From NCBI GenBank assembly GCA_018389105.1, contig JACATO010000333.1, positions 1-64,000 on the forward strand: a DNA stretch of 64,000 bases, given 5' to 3'. The position numbers and the translations under genes were made by a program. The stretch is from Nautilus pompilius. Its lineage: Eukaryota > Mollusca > Cephalopoda > Nautilida > Nautilidae. A model generated the notes under the pieces. The model was not told the DNA's origin. It was given only the letters and a program-made list of their open reading frames with translations, and did not search any database. This document shows positions 52,468 to 64,000 of the stretch, piece after piece (position 1 is the first letter of the stretch; each line of letters starts with the position of its first letter).

Positions 52468-53094
52468 TAACACAGCTTAGCGCTCGAGCGGTGACATTCG
52501 GCGGTCATGGAAGTGAAGGACGGTATCCGTGAAAATATAATCGTCATTGAAAAACTAAAACGGGAGGCTGCAGAAAAGGGATAAAAGGCTGAGCTCGCAG
52601 AACATTAATCGTGGTAATGGCTTCGTTAAAGAAAATTCTGATGAAAACAATGATGTTATTCACGTGTGCACGGCTATGATCGGTGGCCACATTCTGACGA
52701 ATCTGTTTAGGCCTCAGGCTCCCATCTGAATTTAAATGTCCATAGAAACCTCCGTGAACTTTATTATTATTATTATTATAATATCATTTTTGGTTAAATA
52801 CATCAGTTTTATTTCTCTAAGTAATTCCATCGGTCTTAAATTTAGAAGTTTTATTGTTTCTGTTTTTTAAAATTTAAATATTTCGCCTGCTTTTGTTTCG
52901 ACCATTCTCTATTTCTTCGAGATGATTAAGTCAGAATTGTAGACGAATTCCTGTGGGCGCCCCTTTTTTCTCCGAAAACAAACGACATAGTTCCAAAACT
53001 TCCTGGAGCAAAGGGAGAGGAACGTCCTCAGCAAACAAAATGACTATATATATATATTTAAATCAACGACTCGAGTTTGATGTAAATCTCCTAT

Positions 53095-53343
53095 GACGAG
53101 GGGAGAAAAAAACCCTTCTGACAAAGGTGAGAACGCGAAATGTGTTACAACAAAGGTTCATTGCAAGAGCACCTGTGCCGTATTTTTTTGCATGATTCAC
53201 AATGACTCGAGTTTGACGACATTTCAAATTTCCCATCATGCAAAAAATAAAATACGGCACAGGTGCTCTTGCAATGAATCTTTGTTGTAACACATGTCGC
53301 ATTCTCACCTTTGTCAGAACAGTTTTTTCCTCTCCCCTCGTCT
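53095..53343. repeat. Fold-back inverted repeat
   Basis: Two arms of about 100-115 bp (53095-53192 and about 53230-53343) are nearly perfect reverse complements, sharing GCAAGAGCACCTGTGCCGTA and ACAAAGGTGAGAA, with a loop of about 40 bp. The loop sequence GACTCGAGTTTGACGACATT is similar to GACTCGAGTTTGATGTAAAT just outside the left arm. This suggests a miniature fold-back transposon or a duplicated and inverted unit. No protein is coded. Confidence 0.92.
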
Positions 53344-54544
53344 CTCTTCTAGAAGGAGCGAATGTCTTTAATCCATTTACCCAAAGGATTCCGAGTGTTA
53401 TTCGCTAATGGCAAAGTTTCCGCTCTTTGATCTTTCCTTGGTGATTGCGGGTCCACGATCGCACGATAAAAAGAGAACCGTCTCTTATCTACCTAACCAT
53501 TCATTTCTTTTGTGACTACGCGCGTGAAAACCTTCTTGGCAGCAATCGAATTCCTGGTTATTCCCTGGTCGGTCTGCCTGCTGCTTTGATTTCAAAAAAA
53601 AATCTAATTATATAAGCAGGCTGGTATTTAGCTACGGCGATCGCCACAACCAGATATGATAATGACACCACTGGTAAGACCGCTCTCGAATGGGTATCAA
53701 TTTGACACTTCTGTGGTCGTTTGACAAAAATCGAGTAACTAATCATTTAAGCACTTAACGAGAGCCATCTTCCGTGTCGTTACGAGCAAAGTTTTGCTGA
53801 CTTTTGAGCAGCCAACCGTGTAGTTCTCGATAGATTTTGTCTTGCGTCTTAACAGTGAACAGCGTTGACCAGAGCATTTTGCCACTTCCTAGCTCCCTGC
53901 TGTGGGACGTCATTAGAATCCGAAAGCCAGAAAACGGTTGGCCAAGAAGATTTACAACAAAGTAAAAAAAAAACATTTCCAATGCTAATGTAATGTATTA
54001 CTGTTATAAGGTGAAAGATTTAATTAACTAGATGGGGTTTCAGATAGTAAAAACCGAAATATACGTTCGCTAAATAAGCTGAGGTCAAAAGGTGCTCTTT
54101 CTTCTCCCTTTTTGGCTCACAGATGTTTTATTATTTAGTTAACCCGGCCCTTTGGGAAATGTTATAGATAGTCTGGCCTCTTCCATCTTCTTGCTCTTTG
54201 CAGCGCTTAGAAATAACGAACAGGTCAAATATCTCCGCTACACGCTAAGGTTCACGCCATGAGTTCCCGGGAGACTAATGTTTTATTCTTTTTTGCCATG
54301 TCTCTTATTGTGATACAGCAGTACTGTCCAATAGTAACAATAATAACTCAGCACGTGAAGAGTGAAGAAACCGATTCTTTGCAATTAGGCGTGAATTGAG
54401 GATAGGCTATTAATTATCGCTTCCAGGCGATGGTTAATCTGGCAACGTATTTTTATATCAAAAGCGATGTTCAGACACAAATATAAAGTTAATTAATAAT
54501 GTTGCGAAACCGTGACATATTCTCTTTTCCCCTACCACCCCAAA

Positions 54545-54848
54545 CTTCTCTCTCTCTCTCTGCTCTCCTCCATCTCTCTCTCCATCTCTCTGTACCGACG
54601 TTATCTCTCTCTCTCTCTCTCCATCTCTCTGTACCGCGGACGTCATCTCTCTCTCCTCTCTCTCTCTCTCTCCATCTCTCTCTCCATCTCTCGCTCTCTC
54701 TTCTCTCTCTCCTCTCTGCTCTCTCTCTCTCTCTTTCTCCATCTCTCTGTACCGACGTCATCTTCTCTCGCTCCATCTCTCTCTCGCTCTCTCTCTCTCC
54801 TCTCTCTCCATCTCTCTGTACCGACGTCTCTCTCTCTCTCTTTCTCTC

Positions 54849-54886
<38 letters not shown>
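54545..54886. repeat. CT-rich minisatellite with GACGTC cores
   Basis: CTCTCT sequence in which CTGTACCGACGTCATCTCTC-like units recur about four times (near 54590, 54630, 54748 and 54816). Read on the minus strand the unit matches that of the array at 62.2-63.2 kb, so the two arrays face each other. Confidence 0.9.

Positions 54887-54912
<26 letters not shown>
54887..54912. repeat. (CA)n microsatellite
   Basis: About 13 CA units directly after the CT-rich array. Confidence 0.9.
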
Positions 54913-54918
<6 letters not shown>

Positions 54919-55388
54919 TACCCACACCTAACCTCTCTGCAAACGAGTAGCGGAAATTGTTACTATACCCAGATAAAACAAGTTTTAAATGTGCCAGACA
55001 CGACGAAATCAGAAAGTGAAGCGGGAGTAAATATAAACGAGTTATGAAAAATATAAAAGCTTTAGGATTTTTTAATCTTGGTCCACTTTCTTTCTCTAAG
55101 TAAAAAGACAGGACTTGCTAGTAATATCTTTTTCAGCTCTGGTAAGATAGTTTAAATAAATAATTTTAAAATATAGAGTCAATTCTAAGAAGATCAGTTA
55201 TATGATTGGCGAATATAAATATATAAATATCACAATGATACATCATAGTTTAAACAACTTTTAAATCTTGTTTCTTTTCAAGTTTGACAAAAAAAATTGT
55301 TTTCTTTTTGGTTGTTTTTGTAAAGTATAGTAGTACAAACCTAACCTTGGCTGTTCTTAGCTGAGTCCCAAGGTTATGGGATTCCCAG

Positions 55389-55395
55389 GAGAGAG

Positions 55396-55444
<49 letters not shown>
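55389..55444. repeat. (AG)n microsatellite
   Basis: About 27 AG units with one GG interruption near 55401. Confidence 0.95.
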
Positions 55445-55445
<1 letters not shown>

Positions 55446-56189
55446 ACCACTCAGTAAGAAAGGGGTTCCTTTAGTACACTAAGCTTTTAGCCCAAAGCTG
55501 CTTATTCCTGGCTAATTTTCCCTCTCATTATTTTTCCTAAGTTGTCGAAGAGTTACCCTAACACGCAACGGTGGCTACACAGACTCCCGCCATGCTGTTT
55601 CCTATCACATCGTCACTATAGATGCCGAAGAAATCCTTCCTTATTTCAATGCCATAAAGGTATTTCTACAATTGCTCGTAAGCGCAAGTGCAGATTTCTG
55701 CGTGGAAGAATCTACAAAACCGTTAGAACAGAAAACAATACAGTGAGTGAGTGAGATCTGGTAAAATCGACGACAACAACAAAATAAAAAAAAACAACAG
55801 AAAAAGATATTAGAAGCAAGGATACAAGTTATTTCGCACTAACAGAACTGAGTAATACCCGGCCGTATATCACTATTAAGGGCAGTAGTTCCGTCATATA
55901 TGGCTGTTTCACGATTTATATTTTTATCTACCTTATGGTTTCGTTTTTCATTCTTCGGTGGACAGAGTGACATGGTTTGCCCTGATCGAGAACTTAGGGT
56001 TTGGTCATACACTTGTGGGCGAGCATTCCTGACATTTAATCGGGACGGGAACATCTTTGTTTACTTATTTTGCTTCCATCTTGAATCAGAAAGAAAACCA
56101 ACAGCCGTTTCGTGTTGTAACAGTTTGGCTGAAACCGGAAGAGAGAGAAAAGCTGGCGTCTGTACGGCCCACTCACAAACAGTCGTCCG

Positions 56190-56405
56190 TGGATGACGTG
56201 GCGACTGTCACACACGACACAAGTTGGCGCTGCTGCTATCTTCGCCCTGACTTTCGGGATCTAAGGGCATCTCACCAACCAAGTTCACGGTTAGGGTAGT
56301 CGGGAGTTACCCGCGGAGCGTAGGTACGTCAAACCGAGCCGGTCGCGCGACCAGGATTCGAACTCAGATGCTCAACCGCGGCAGTCCAGCGGCCGGCTAA
56401 CGGTT
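56190..56405 (-). mobile_element. Probable tRNA-derived SINE
   Basis: On the minus strand a head TTAGCCGGCCGCTGGACTGC and GCGGTTGAGCATC is followed by a B box-like GAGTTCGAATCC (near 56354-56365) and a body with GTAACTCCCGACTACCC. Consistent with a tRNA-headed SINE; the A box is poor and ends are approximate. Confidence 0.5.
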
Positions 56406-59400
56406 TTACTTAATCCAAATCCCTAAAACCCGGAACCTTCTATAATATTTATCCGTACTGTTGTCTTTTTTTTCTCCCTTATTTTTTCAGCATTCCTTCT
56501 ATCGTTTTCAGCATTTAGCCCAACGTAAATTTCAGCTTCATCAGCACTACAAACTCTGTATTGGAGGACATTCTCGGCCGAAAGTGCTGACATGGCGTAG
56601 AGTTTTTTAAGAAAAAAACACTAACTCGCTCTAATAGCCTTTCTACTTTAACACTAAATGCTATTAGAAAATCTAAAAGTAGCATTCTCCGTTCTCTTAA
56701 CGTTCTCCATCAGCCTTTCATATGGAACTTCATCGGTAGAACTCAATTCAGTTGCCTCCCTTTGTAGAAACCGACTCTGTGGGCTGTAACGTTTAGTTCA
56801 GTTCTGATCGTTGTATCAGGTAAAGACAGCGTATATGACGCATACCTGACGTATATGTACGGCGACACGTCGATTGGTAAATAGGCCGTATACGAGCAAC
56901 ATATGAGATGGGCAGTAATATCAGAGCGGTGCGTGCGGTAAAGACCGGCCGATGAGAGAACGATCTTTCTGAGCTGATTCAGTTAGTTTTGTATTAACTA
57001 ATGAGAAGTGTGAATTAACTCAATAAAGTCAAAAAGGGGGGAGAGAGAGAGTATGTGGCAGTCTTTGACGATACTTTGTTGCCAAGAGATTCGGGTTGTC
57101 CGCTCTGATGTGTTGTTAGTCTAGAGAGTTGACAGACGGACTCCAATTTGGACGATCGGCATCCATTGTCATCACGATAGTTGATGCAAAAATAAAAATA
57201 AAAAGAAAATTTAATAGTTTTATGCTATTATGGAAGATTCTGTGCTCTGACAACGGACGTCCACTACAATGGACTCATTTCATCCATCAGATAAGCAGAA
57301 GAAAGCAAAATCAGTTTATTCGAGCAATAAAGTTCTATTGCTTCGCGAACTAACCAAATAATTCATTGTCCGCAGCGGCCCTTATCCGTGATATAGGAGT
57401 GATTAGCGAGGTAATAACTCTTGGCCTGCGATGATTTATTGTCAGGGAATGAGCAGCAATTTTGCTGTCAGCAGACAAGTAGACAATCTACCGGGAATTG
57501 TCACATACTGCGATGTGACGGAAAATTTCTCTACGACCGCTCTAAGCCGGAACCGTTGCGTTGTGAGTGATGGGTTCCGAGGCAAGACCCTGAAAACCCA
57601 CCCAAAGGTATTTTTTAAATAAAATTGTAGTTTAGTAAAGGATTTTCGAGCGAAAACTTTGCATGGAAAATTACTGCGGTTAGTCATCGTCGACGAGGAA
57701 AGAAATAAAATTGTATTTACGGAACGGCGAAGTTTGCTAATTAACAAACAACTTAATTTACTCGGTACCTAAAAACACCTTTTGTAATAAATTCCCTTTT
57801 ATTATTAATTTCCAGGGAATACCGGTAAATGTACGAACAGGTATGGACGATGACAGATCAATAAAAGCCTCGACTAAAACCATTTTTCTGCTGTTAAAAT
57901 TTATCGACATCGTTAAATCTGAAGGAAATTACAGTACTTTAAAACTCTGGATATTTTTCAACCAAGCAAGAATAACAATACCAGGGGAATTTTTGGTCAG
58001 GAATACTACAGAATCTGTTCTGCGTTATAGTTGTGCAAGACTAGATTTGATGCCTTTTCCCCTTCTTCTCGAGTTATTAAAAAACAGAAAAGCTCACAAG
58101 CAACATAAGATGGTGGTCTTCAACACCTGAATACCGAAATATTTCGTTAATTATTTCCTGCATGAATTTGATAATCTGGCACTGGTAATTTTAAACAATA
58201 AAACTAAATCATAAAATAAATAGCAGCATTACAGGTTCACGTGCGTAGAACTCGGTATTATTGCCTCAAGAAAAGATATTTATGAGTTGATATTTTCTAA
58301 TGCAAGCATTTCAGAATTAAACGTCCTGTTTCCATTCATAATTATTATGCATTGCACTCCCGCGCTCCTCCGTGTTTAATATTTAATAATTTTGACATTT
58401 TCAGTTAATTCCTAATTAGTTAACTTTCTATTTTCAATTTTTCCAGCCGAGACAATTTTTCTCAGTTGCTACAAAGGAACTATTCTTTTAGCCTGATATT
58501 TTATTGATATTTAAATAGACGTTTTTGTTACTGTTGTTTGGATCCCCCCCGTTATATTGACGGATTCATTGTTATTGTTTTTGCCTTTTAAACCTAACGA
58601 TTTCAGGTTTATTGCCACTATTATATATTTAAAAAAAGTCGTCGTAATATCCGAATGTCCACAGTCTGGATCCAATAATCGGGTTCAATCGGGCGGTTGA
58701 GCAGTTCTTATCGATTAAAGTCAAACAAAACTGGATGTTTTCCTTTTGTTGTTTTTTGTCAAAATTTTGAACAAGATGGATTGATGTCAGCAATAATATA
58801 ATAAACAAAAGGGCGAGAGACGGGGAGGACGTCTTCGGACGGAGCATTAAAAAACTAGAAGAACATTTAAAGTAACTTTCAGTTATTACCCGGAATCGCT
58901 TCTGCAGTATCTCGGGAAAACAATCAGCTGACCTTAAATTAGAAATTAATGTAACAAAAGCTTCTTGCTCTGAGGATAACTAGATGATTGATCGCGTCAG
59001 AAACGACGACTTAGTTTAATTTTAAATTCCCAGAGCACCACGAGTTCTTCACGGTTGTTCGTTCACGTGGTAATTACAGCAAATCCCGTCACCTCCCCGA
59101 GATTTTGGCTTCAAAAACATTTTTAGAAACCGGAAGAAAAATAACAAAAAAATAAGACACGGGAGGGTTCTTTCGCGAGGACAAGAGTTAAAATTGGTGT
59201 AAACCACGCGGAAAGTATGCTGCAAATCTGTCTTCTTTTATATCATTTTGGTTTGTTTTTCTTCCAGGAACCTTGAAGGTAAACTTGACACAGGTTCAGC
59301 ACGAACGGCTGAATACCCAGGAACAGTTCAAGACTGAAAAAACTCCCAAACTTAGGTTCTGTTATTACTTAGTGGGGCATGGCCGAGCTGACCTTCTACT

Positions 59401-61042
59401 CTCTGTATACTACCACCTGTCCTTCAATGCTAAATGCATATTTAAAAAAAATTAATTGATTAAATAATCTAATTATGCTACTTTGGAGACCGACATATTT
59501 TTTAAAAGCTTTTTTTTTTTTTTTTTTTTAGAATCATTAAAAAATCTATACCAACGCCGTGCAGGGAGAAGCACGTGCAACTGTGACGCACGCGACGTCG
59601 CGCTTGATCTTCTCGACAGAAGATTCATGACGTCGGCCATGTTTAGAAATTATCAGAAAATTATATTTCCAAAAAAAAAAAAAAGAACCTCCTAGAAATT
59701 ACACTGACACACGTAGGTTTATTGTTCCAGAAACTTTAGTTAAACAAACAAACAAACAAACAAACAAAAACTTTTTGGTTTTTTTTTTTTTTTTAATAAA
59801 TCGCGATTCTACCTTCAAAGGGGGCGGTACTAATTAGGATTTACAGTCTCCTTTGTGTGGGGGGGGAGGGGCCTCTCTCATCGCTGGCAGGACTAGCTGA
59901 GTGCTTCGATAGGAGTTTTTTGAAAACTGTGATATGAATATAAAAGAAATGAAATCGAAGTTTGTCCTTTTGTGCTTTTGCACATTTATTCTTTTATCCA
60001 TTTTTGCGATGAAATCATTTTCGAAGAAGGCGTCGGGGAAGAACAGAGCCGGGCAAATGTCGCGGAAAGGCGAATTGGCCGCAATTCGAGATCGCGAAGA
60101 CGTTAACCCTGTTCCTTCCGGTTGAGTTTGCAAAAAAAAAAAAAAAAAAAAACTAACAAAAGATATAAAATGTTTGTTTTGGTTGTTTGTTTCGGCTGCC
60201 GGGTGATCGGCTCGGATTTCCAGCTTGAGATAAACTGTTTATGATTAACCGACGTGTACACCGCCCCCCCCACCACACATCGACAACTTTACCTGACGTT
60301 CTTGACCACGGGTGCGTTTACGCAGGTGTTGTTCCTCCTTGGATTCTCCCTCCCAGGGAGGGAGATGGTCGTGCAGACTTCTCTAAGTCTCCTCCCCGCC
60401 GACAACCTCTTCAGCCGCGAAAACCACCGCAGGTAGACGTGACGCGTCAACTCCCTCCATCTTATCAACAGCAGCAAAAAAAAACTTAAAACAAATAACA
60501 ACGTAACTTTAAAACTGTAATTACTTTGAGAACAACAACAAGAACAACGGCCATCAACTCCGAGCTGCCGCAATCATACAGAGCGTAAAAAAAATAAAAA
60601 AAAACTAATTTTTTTTTGTTCTTTTTCTCCCGGTTTCCTCCCGCCCGGAGAGACAGGACAGTAAAGCGAACAGCTCCCGGGTACGGACGGCTACACTAGC
60701 TAAGCCCGGGCTGGATCACTGGTTATAACAAACGGAGCTTCTGATTGCAATTTGTTGTCGACTCGCTGAAAACACCGAATCCAATTTAAGAACGTTCGAA
60801 ATCACCAACTCGTGAGATTGGCCAAACTTTGCCGTCCATCGCCCTGTTACGGCTGCCTGTTTGTTCGCTTCAATTTGAGAAGAGAAAATTTTAGCTCTAA
60901 GACAAAGAAAGAAGGAAAAAAAAACAGATTGGATGCTTGCGGTGTGTTTCAAAACGGTCGTCGTGTACGTGGTTGCAGGCATTAACCATCAGGTGTTTAA
61001 CGGAAGTGTTTAAGGTTTTAAGAAAGCACTGTCGGAATATGA

Positions 61043-61136
61043 GGTGTTTAATAAACTTTCAGACAGTCGCATTTAAAGCTGAAGTAACCGGTGTTTAATA
61101 AACTTTCAGACAGTCGCATTTAAAGCTGAAGTAACC
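61043..61136. repeat. 47-bp perfect tandem duplication
   Basis: Two identical 47-bp units start at 61043 and 61090, followed by the first bases (GGTGTTTA) of a third. Perfect identity suggests a recent slip. It contains TAATAAA and no other visible feature. Confidence 0.95.
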
Positions 61137-62089
61137 GGTGTTTACTATCTAAATCCTTCGCGATGTTCGGCGCATTAATAATAATATATTGTAAATACTT
61201 TTCTGCGATGCATTCATCTATTTTCCCAATGATTAGAGAAAAACTATTTTAGGAAAAAATGCTCGTGCGGTCTTTAACGACCGGCAAGTTGTTGGAATTT
61301 CAAATGGTTGGTTTGTTTTTAAAGTCATTGAAACATTTTATTCCTGTTGTTCTTTCCCTGGTGAATACGGCAGATGCACCGCTCACAACGTCGCATTCAG
61401 CAGCTGACCAGTTAAGAAGCCAAGAGTCGACTGGGAGTGTTGGATGTTTTATGGCGACAGTACCCCATCCCCCGTATCAGTCTGTGGCATAAATTCATTC
61501 AAGGATGCGTAAGCGTCGTCGAAAATTACTTCAAGAAACAAAAGTCTACATTTTCTGTGAAAGACAACAAAGTTGTTGCTCAGATGGAGAGAGATGGTCC
61601 AGGGAGGAACTCGCGAGGATATTTCTAACGTCGTCTAGAAGCAGTGCAGTATCAGTGTCTCCCCCTACCGCCCTTGCGGCTTTAGAAATGGTGGGCGTTT
61701 TAGTTCTGCGTAAGCGATTGATAAAAAAAAAAAAATAGAGAAGAAATACGGCAAGGAAAAGACTATGTGAGGGAGAGTTTCGATTGAGATGCTGGCATCG
61801 CGGTCGGGTAAGGAAAAACAAAGGAGTTCCTTGGTGGCGGAGATTTATGCGGACGTTTTAGCATCTAATAATAATAAATAATTCCTGCCGCTGTTTTTAG
61901 ATTCATAGTCAGGAATGTCGGTAAAAAGAGGAGGGAACATTTAGCTAAAATATCTTGCTTTTTAGTCATAATATCAAGCCAAGAGCTTTACATTTGTCGT
62001 CCGATAACGAAAGTGCGAGTTTGATACAACAAAGATATATTTTGTGGGCGGCTTATGTTTCAATGCAAAGTGCGAAACTCTGTGTGAGA

Positions 62090-62142
62090 GAGATGAGAGA
62101 GAGAGAGAGTGAGCGAGGGAGAGAGATGAGGGAGAGGAGAGA

Positions 62143-62180
<38 letters not shown>

Positions 62181-63175
62181 GTCAGTACAGAGAGGAGAGA
62201 GGTGGTACAGGAGAGAGGTTGGAGGGAGAGAGAGAGAGAGAGATGACGTCAGTACAGAGAGAGAGGTTGGAGGAGAGAGAGATATGACGTCAGTACAGAG
62301 AGAGGTTGGAGGGGGGGAGAGAGAGATGACGTCAGTACAGAGAGAGAGGTTGGAGGGACAGAGAGAGATGACATCAGTACAGAGAGAGAAGTTGGAGGGA
62401 GAGAGAAAGAGATGACGTCAGTACAGAGACAGAGGTTGGAGGGAGAGAGAGAGAGAGATGACGTCAGTACAGAGAGAGAGGTTGGAGGGAGAGAGAGAGA
62501 GATGACGTCAGTACAGAGAGAGAGGTTGGAGGGAGAGAGAGAGAGAGAGATGACGTCAGTACAGAGAGAGAGGTTGGAGGGAGAGAGGGAGAGAGAGAGA
62601 TGACATCAGTACAGAGAGAGAGGTTGGAGGGAGAGAGAGGGAGAGAGAGAGATGGACGTCAGTACAGAGAGAGAGGAGAGAGAGAGAGATGACGTCAGTA
62701 CAGAGAGAGAGGTTGGAGGGAGAGAGGGAGGGAGAGATGACGTCAGTACAGAGAGAGAGGTTGGAGGGAGAGAGGAGAGAGAGAGGATGACGTCAGTACA
62801 GAGAGAGAGGAGAGAGAGAGATGACGTCAGTACGAGAGAGAGGTTGGAGGGAGAGAGGGAGAGATGACGTCAGTACAGAGAGAGAGGTTGGAGGGAGAGA
62901 GGGAGAGATGACGTCAGTACAGAGAGAGAGGTTGGAGGGAGAGAGGGAGAGGGGAGAGAGAGAGATGACGTCAGTACAGAGAGAGAGGTGGAGGAAGAGA
63001 GAGATGACGTCAGTAAGAGAGAGGTTGGAGGGGAGAGAGAGAGAGAGAGATTGACGTCGTCAGTACAGAGAGAGAGGTTGGGGAAGCAGAGAGAGATGAC
63101 GTCAGTAGACGAGAGGTTGGAGGGCGAGAGAGAGAGATGACGTCAGTACAGAGAGAGAGGTTGGAGGGAGAGGAA
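62090..63175. repeat. GA-rich minisatellite with about 17 CRE octamers
   Basis: After an initial AG-rich lead, some 22 units of about 38-60 bp follow. Each carries GATGACGTCAGTACAGAG, then AGAGAGGTTGGAGGGAGAG and a variable GA run. By hand count 17 units keep the perfect palindrome TGACGTCA, the consensus cAMP-response element; others read TGACATCA, TGCCGTCA or GGACGTCA. It lies 5-prime of HDC on the HDC strand. Confidence 0.95.
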
Positions 63176-64000
63176 GAAGGTCCTAAAATTCGTCATATAC
63201 GCAAACGTGCGTAAATGCTTGGCTAAACCAGTCGTTACGTGAAACGGGGTTTTCATCACACCTGCTGACTAATTACACCTTTTTACATTAAAAATAAGAA
63301 AACTGACTGTAAATCTGCAAATTTTAGATATTTAAAATAAATATAGGGGTAAATTTGATTGTAAATAATTTTGTAGAATGCATAAGTGACGTTACTGAGT
63401 AGTTTTATAGAAGTGTGTTGTGTGTGTGACGGATAGTTTTACCACATCATATTTAATCGCCTGAACGACCAGGGTTTCCACAATATATAGGTTTTTTAAG
63501 TTTCTATCATCATATCTACGCTGATTTGATTCGCCATTGAGCTGTTTAAATAAAACTTAGCAAACACAGAAACTCAGCTCTCCTATAAAACATCAGAGGC
63601 AAAATGTATTCCTTTGTTTATAGTTTTGTTATTTTTTTATTAATTTAAAAATCACAGTCTGAGAACTTTCTTTATTTAGATAAAGACAACGCAAATCTTA
63701 ATACAAAAGAAATTCAAAGGCTGGGCAATAAAAATGATAAAACTGGGAAAGTTAAAAGGACTTTTTATACTAATCGTTGCTCACGTGTTCATAGATTATC
63801 CCAGCAGCAGACTTATCGATTTTGTTCTTTACCGGTTTTATTAATTTTTAAAAATAAAAAAAAAATTTTTTTGTTAATTTTGATTTGCGATTTCTTGTGC
63901 AATGACTGGGGTTCTTGACATTTTCTGCTTTTTTTTAGTGCTAATACCACTTCACATTTAAAATTCTTTATAAAAGTTTTTTTTTAGATATCAGAAAACC

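Noticed and set aside
54458..55047. Frames of up to 182 codons on both strands
   Set aside because: Translation of the CT-rich array and CA run.
57787..57806. Possible HDC start exon ending EFITKG in the correct phase
   Set aside because: No in-frame ATG upstream and a poor donor; judged chance.

Overview
This 64 kb window looks like animal nuclear DNA. It has one intron-rich protein gene, GT-AG introns from 0.5 to 14.7 kb, many microsatellites and minisatellites, tRNA-derived SINEs and decayed DNA transposons. No bacterial-style operons, rRNA genes or CRISPR arrays were seen. The protein sequence and repeat style suggest a lophotrochozoan, most likely a mollusc. This is inference; no species marker is present.

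The main feature is a histidine decarboxylase (HDC)-type group II PLP decarboxylase on the minus strand. I joined twelve exons by hand: 46861-47033, 32064-32177, 31414-31536, 25077-25211, 24373-24516, 22035-22101, 20947-21109, 19729-19799, 18627-18646, 17874-17972, 17131-17232 and 12066-12860. All junctions are in phase and together they encode 668 residues. Numbering runs exactly ten behind human HDC at every catalytic site checked, so only about ten N-terminal residues are missing. The first coding exon was not found with confidence. The enzyme converts histidine to histamine in the cytosol; Ser344 (human Ser354) favours HDC over DOPA or tyrosine decarboxylase.

Layout. 1-12065: region 3-prime of HDC, with simple repeats, a SINE and two weak candidate exons on the minus strand. 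12066-47033: HDC. Its 14.7 kb first recognised intron carries a decayed hAT element (32554-35842), a SINE (about 42690-42885) and a decayed transposon-associated gene (about 43540-44601). Its 6.2 kb intron carries a TTAG array, a GA-rich array and a 30-bp tandem array. 47034-64000: region 5-prime of HDC, with AAT and GA arrays, a fold-back repeat at 53 kb, and two related GA/CT minisatellites in opposite orientation (54.5 and 62-63 kb). The second contains about 17 perfect TGACGTCA (CRE) octamers.

The most unusual local signals are a fourfold tandem repeat of the exon end plus 5-prime splice site at 19605-19760, in the exon coding the catalytic loop, followed by a 20-nt microexon whose skipping would shift the frame. 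Together they suggest a splicing control point in HDC. I did not find a clearly new multi-gene system.
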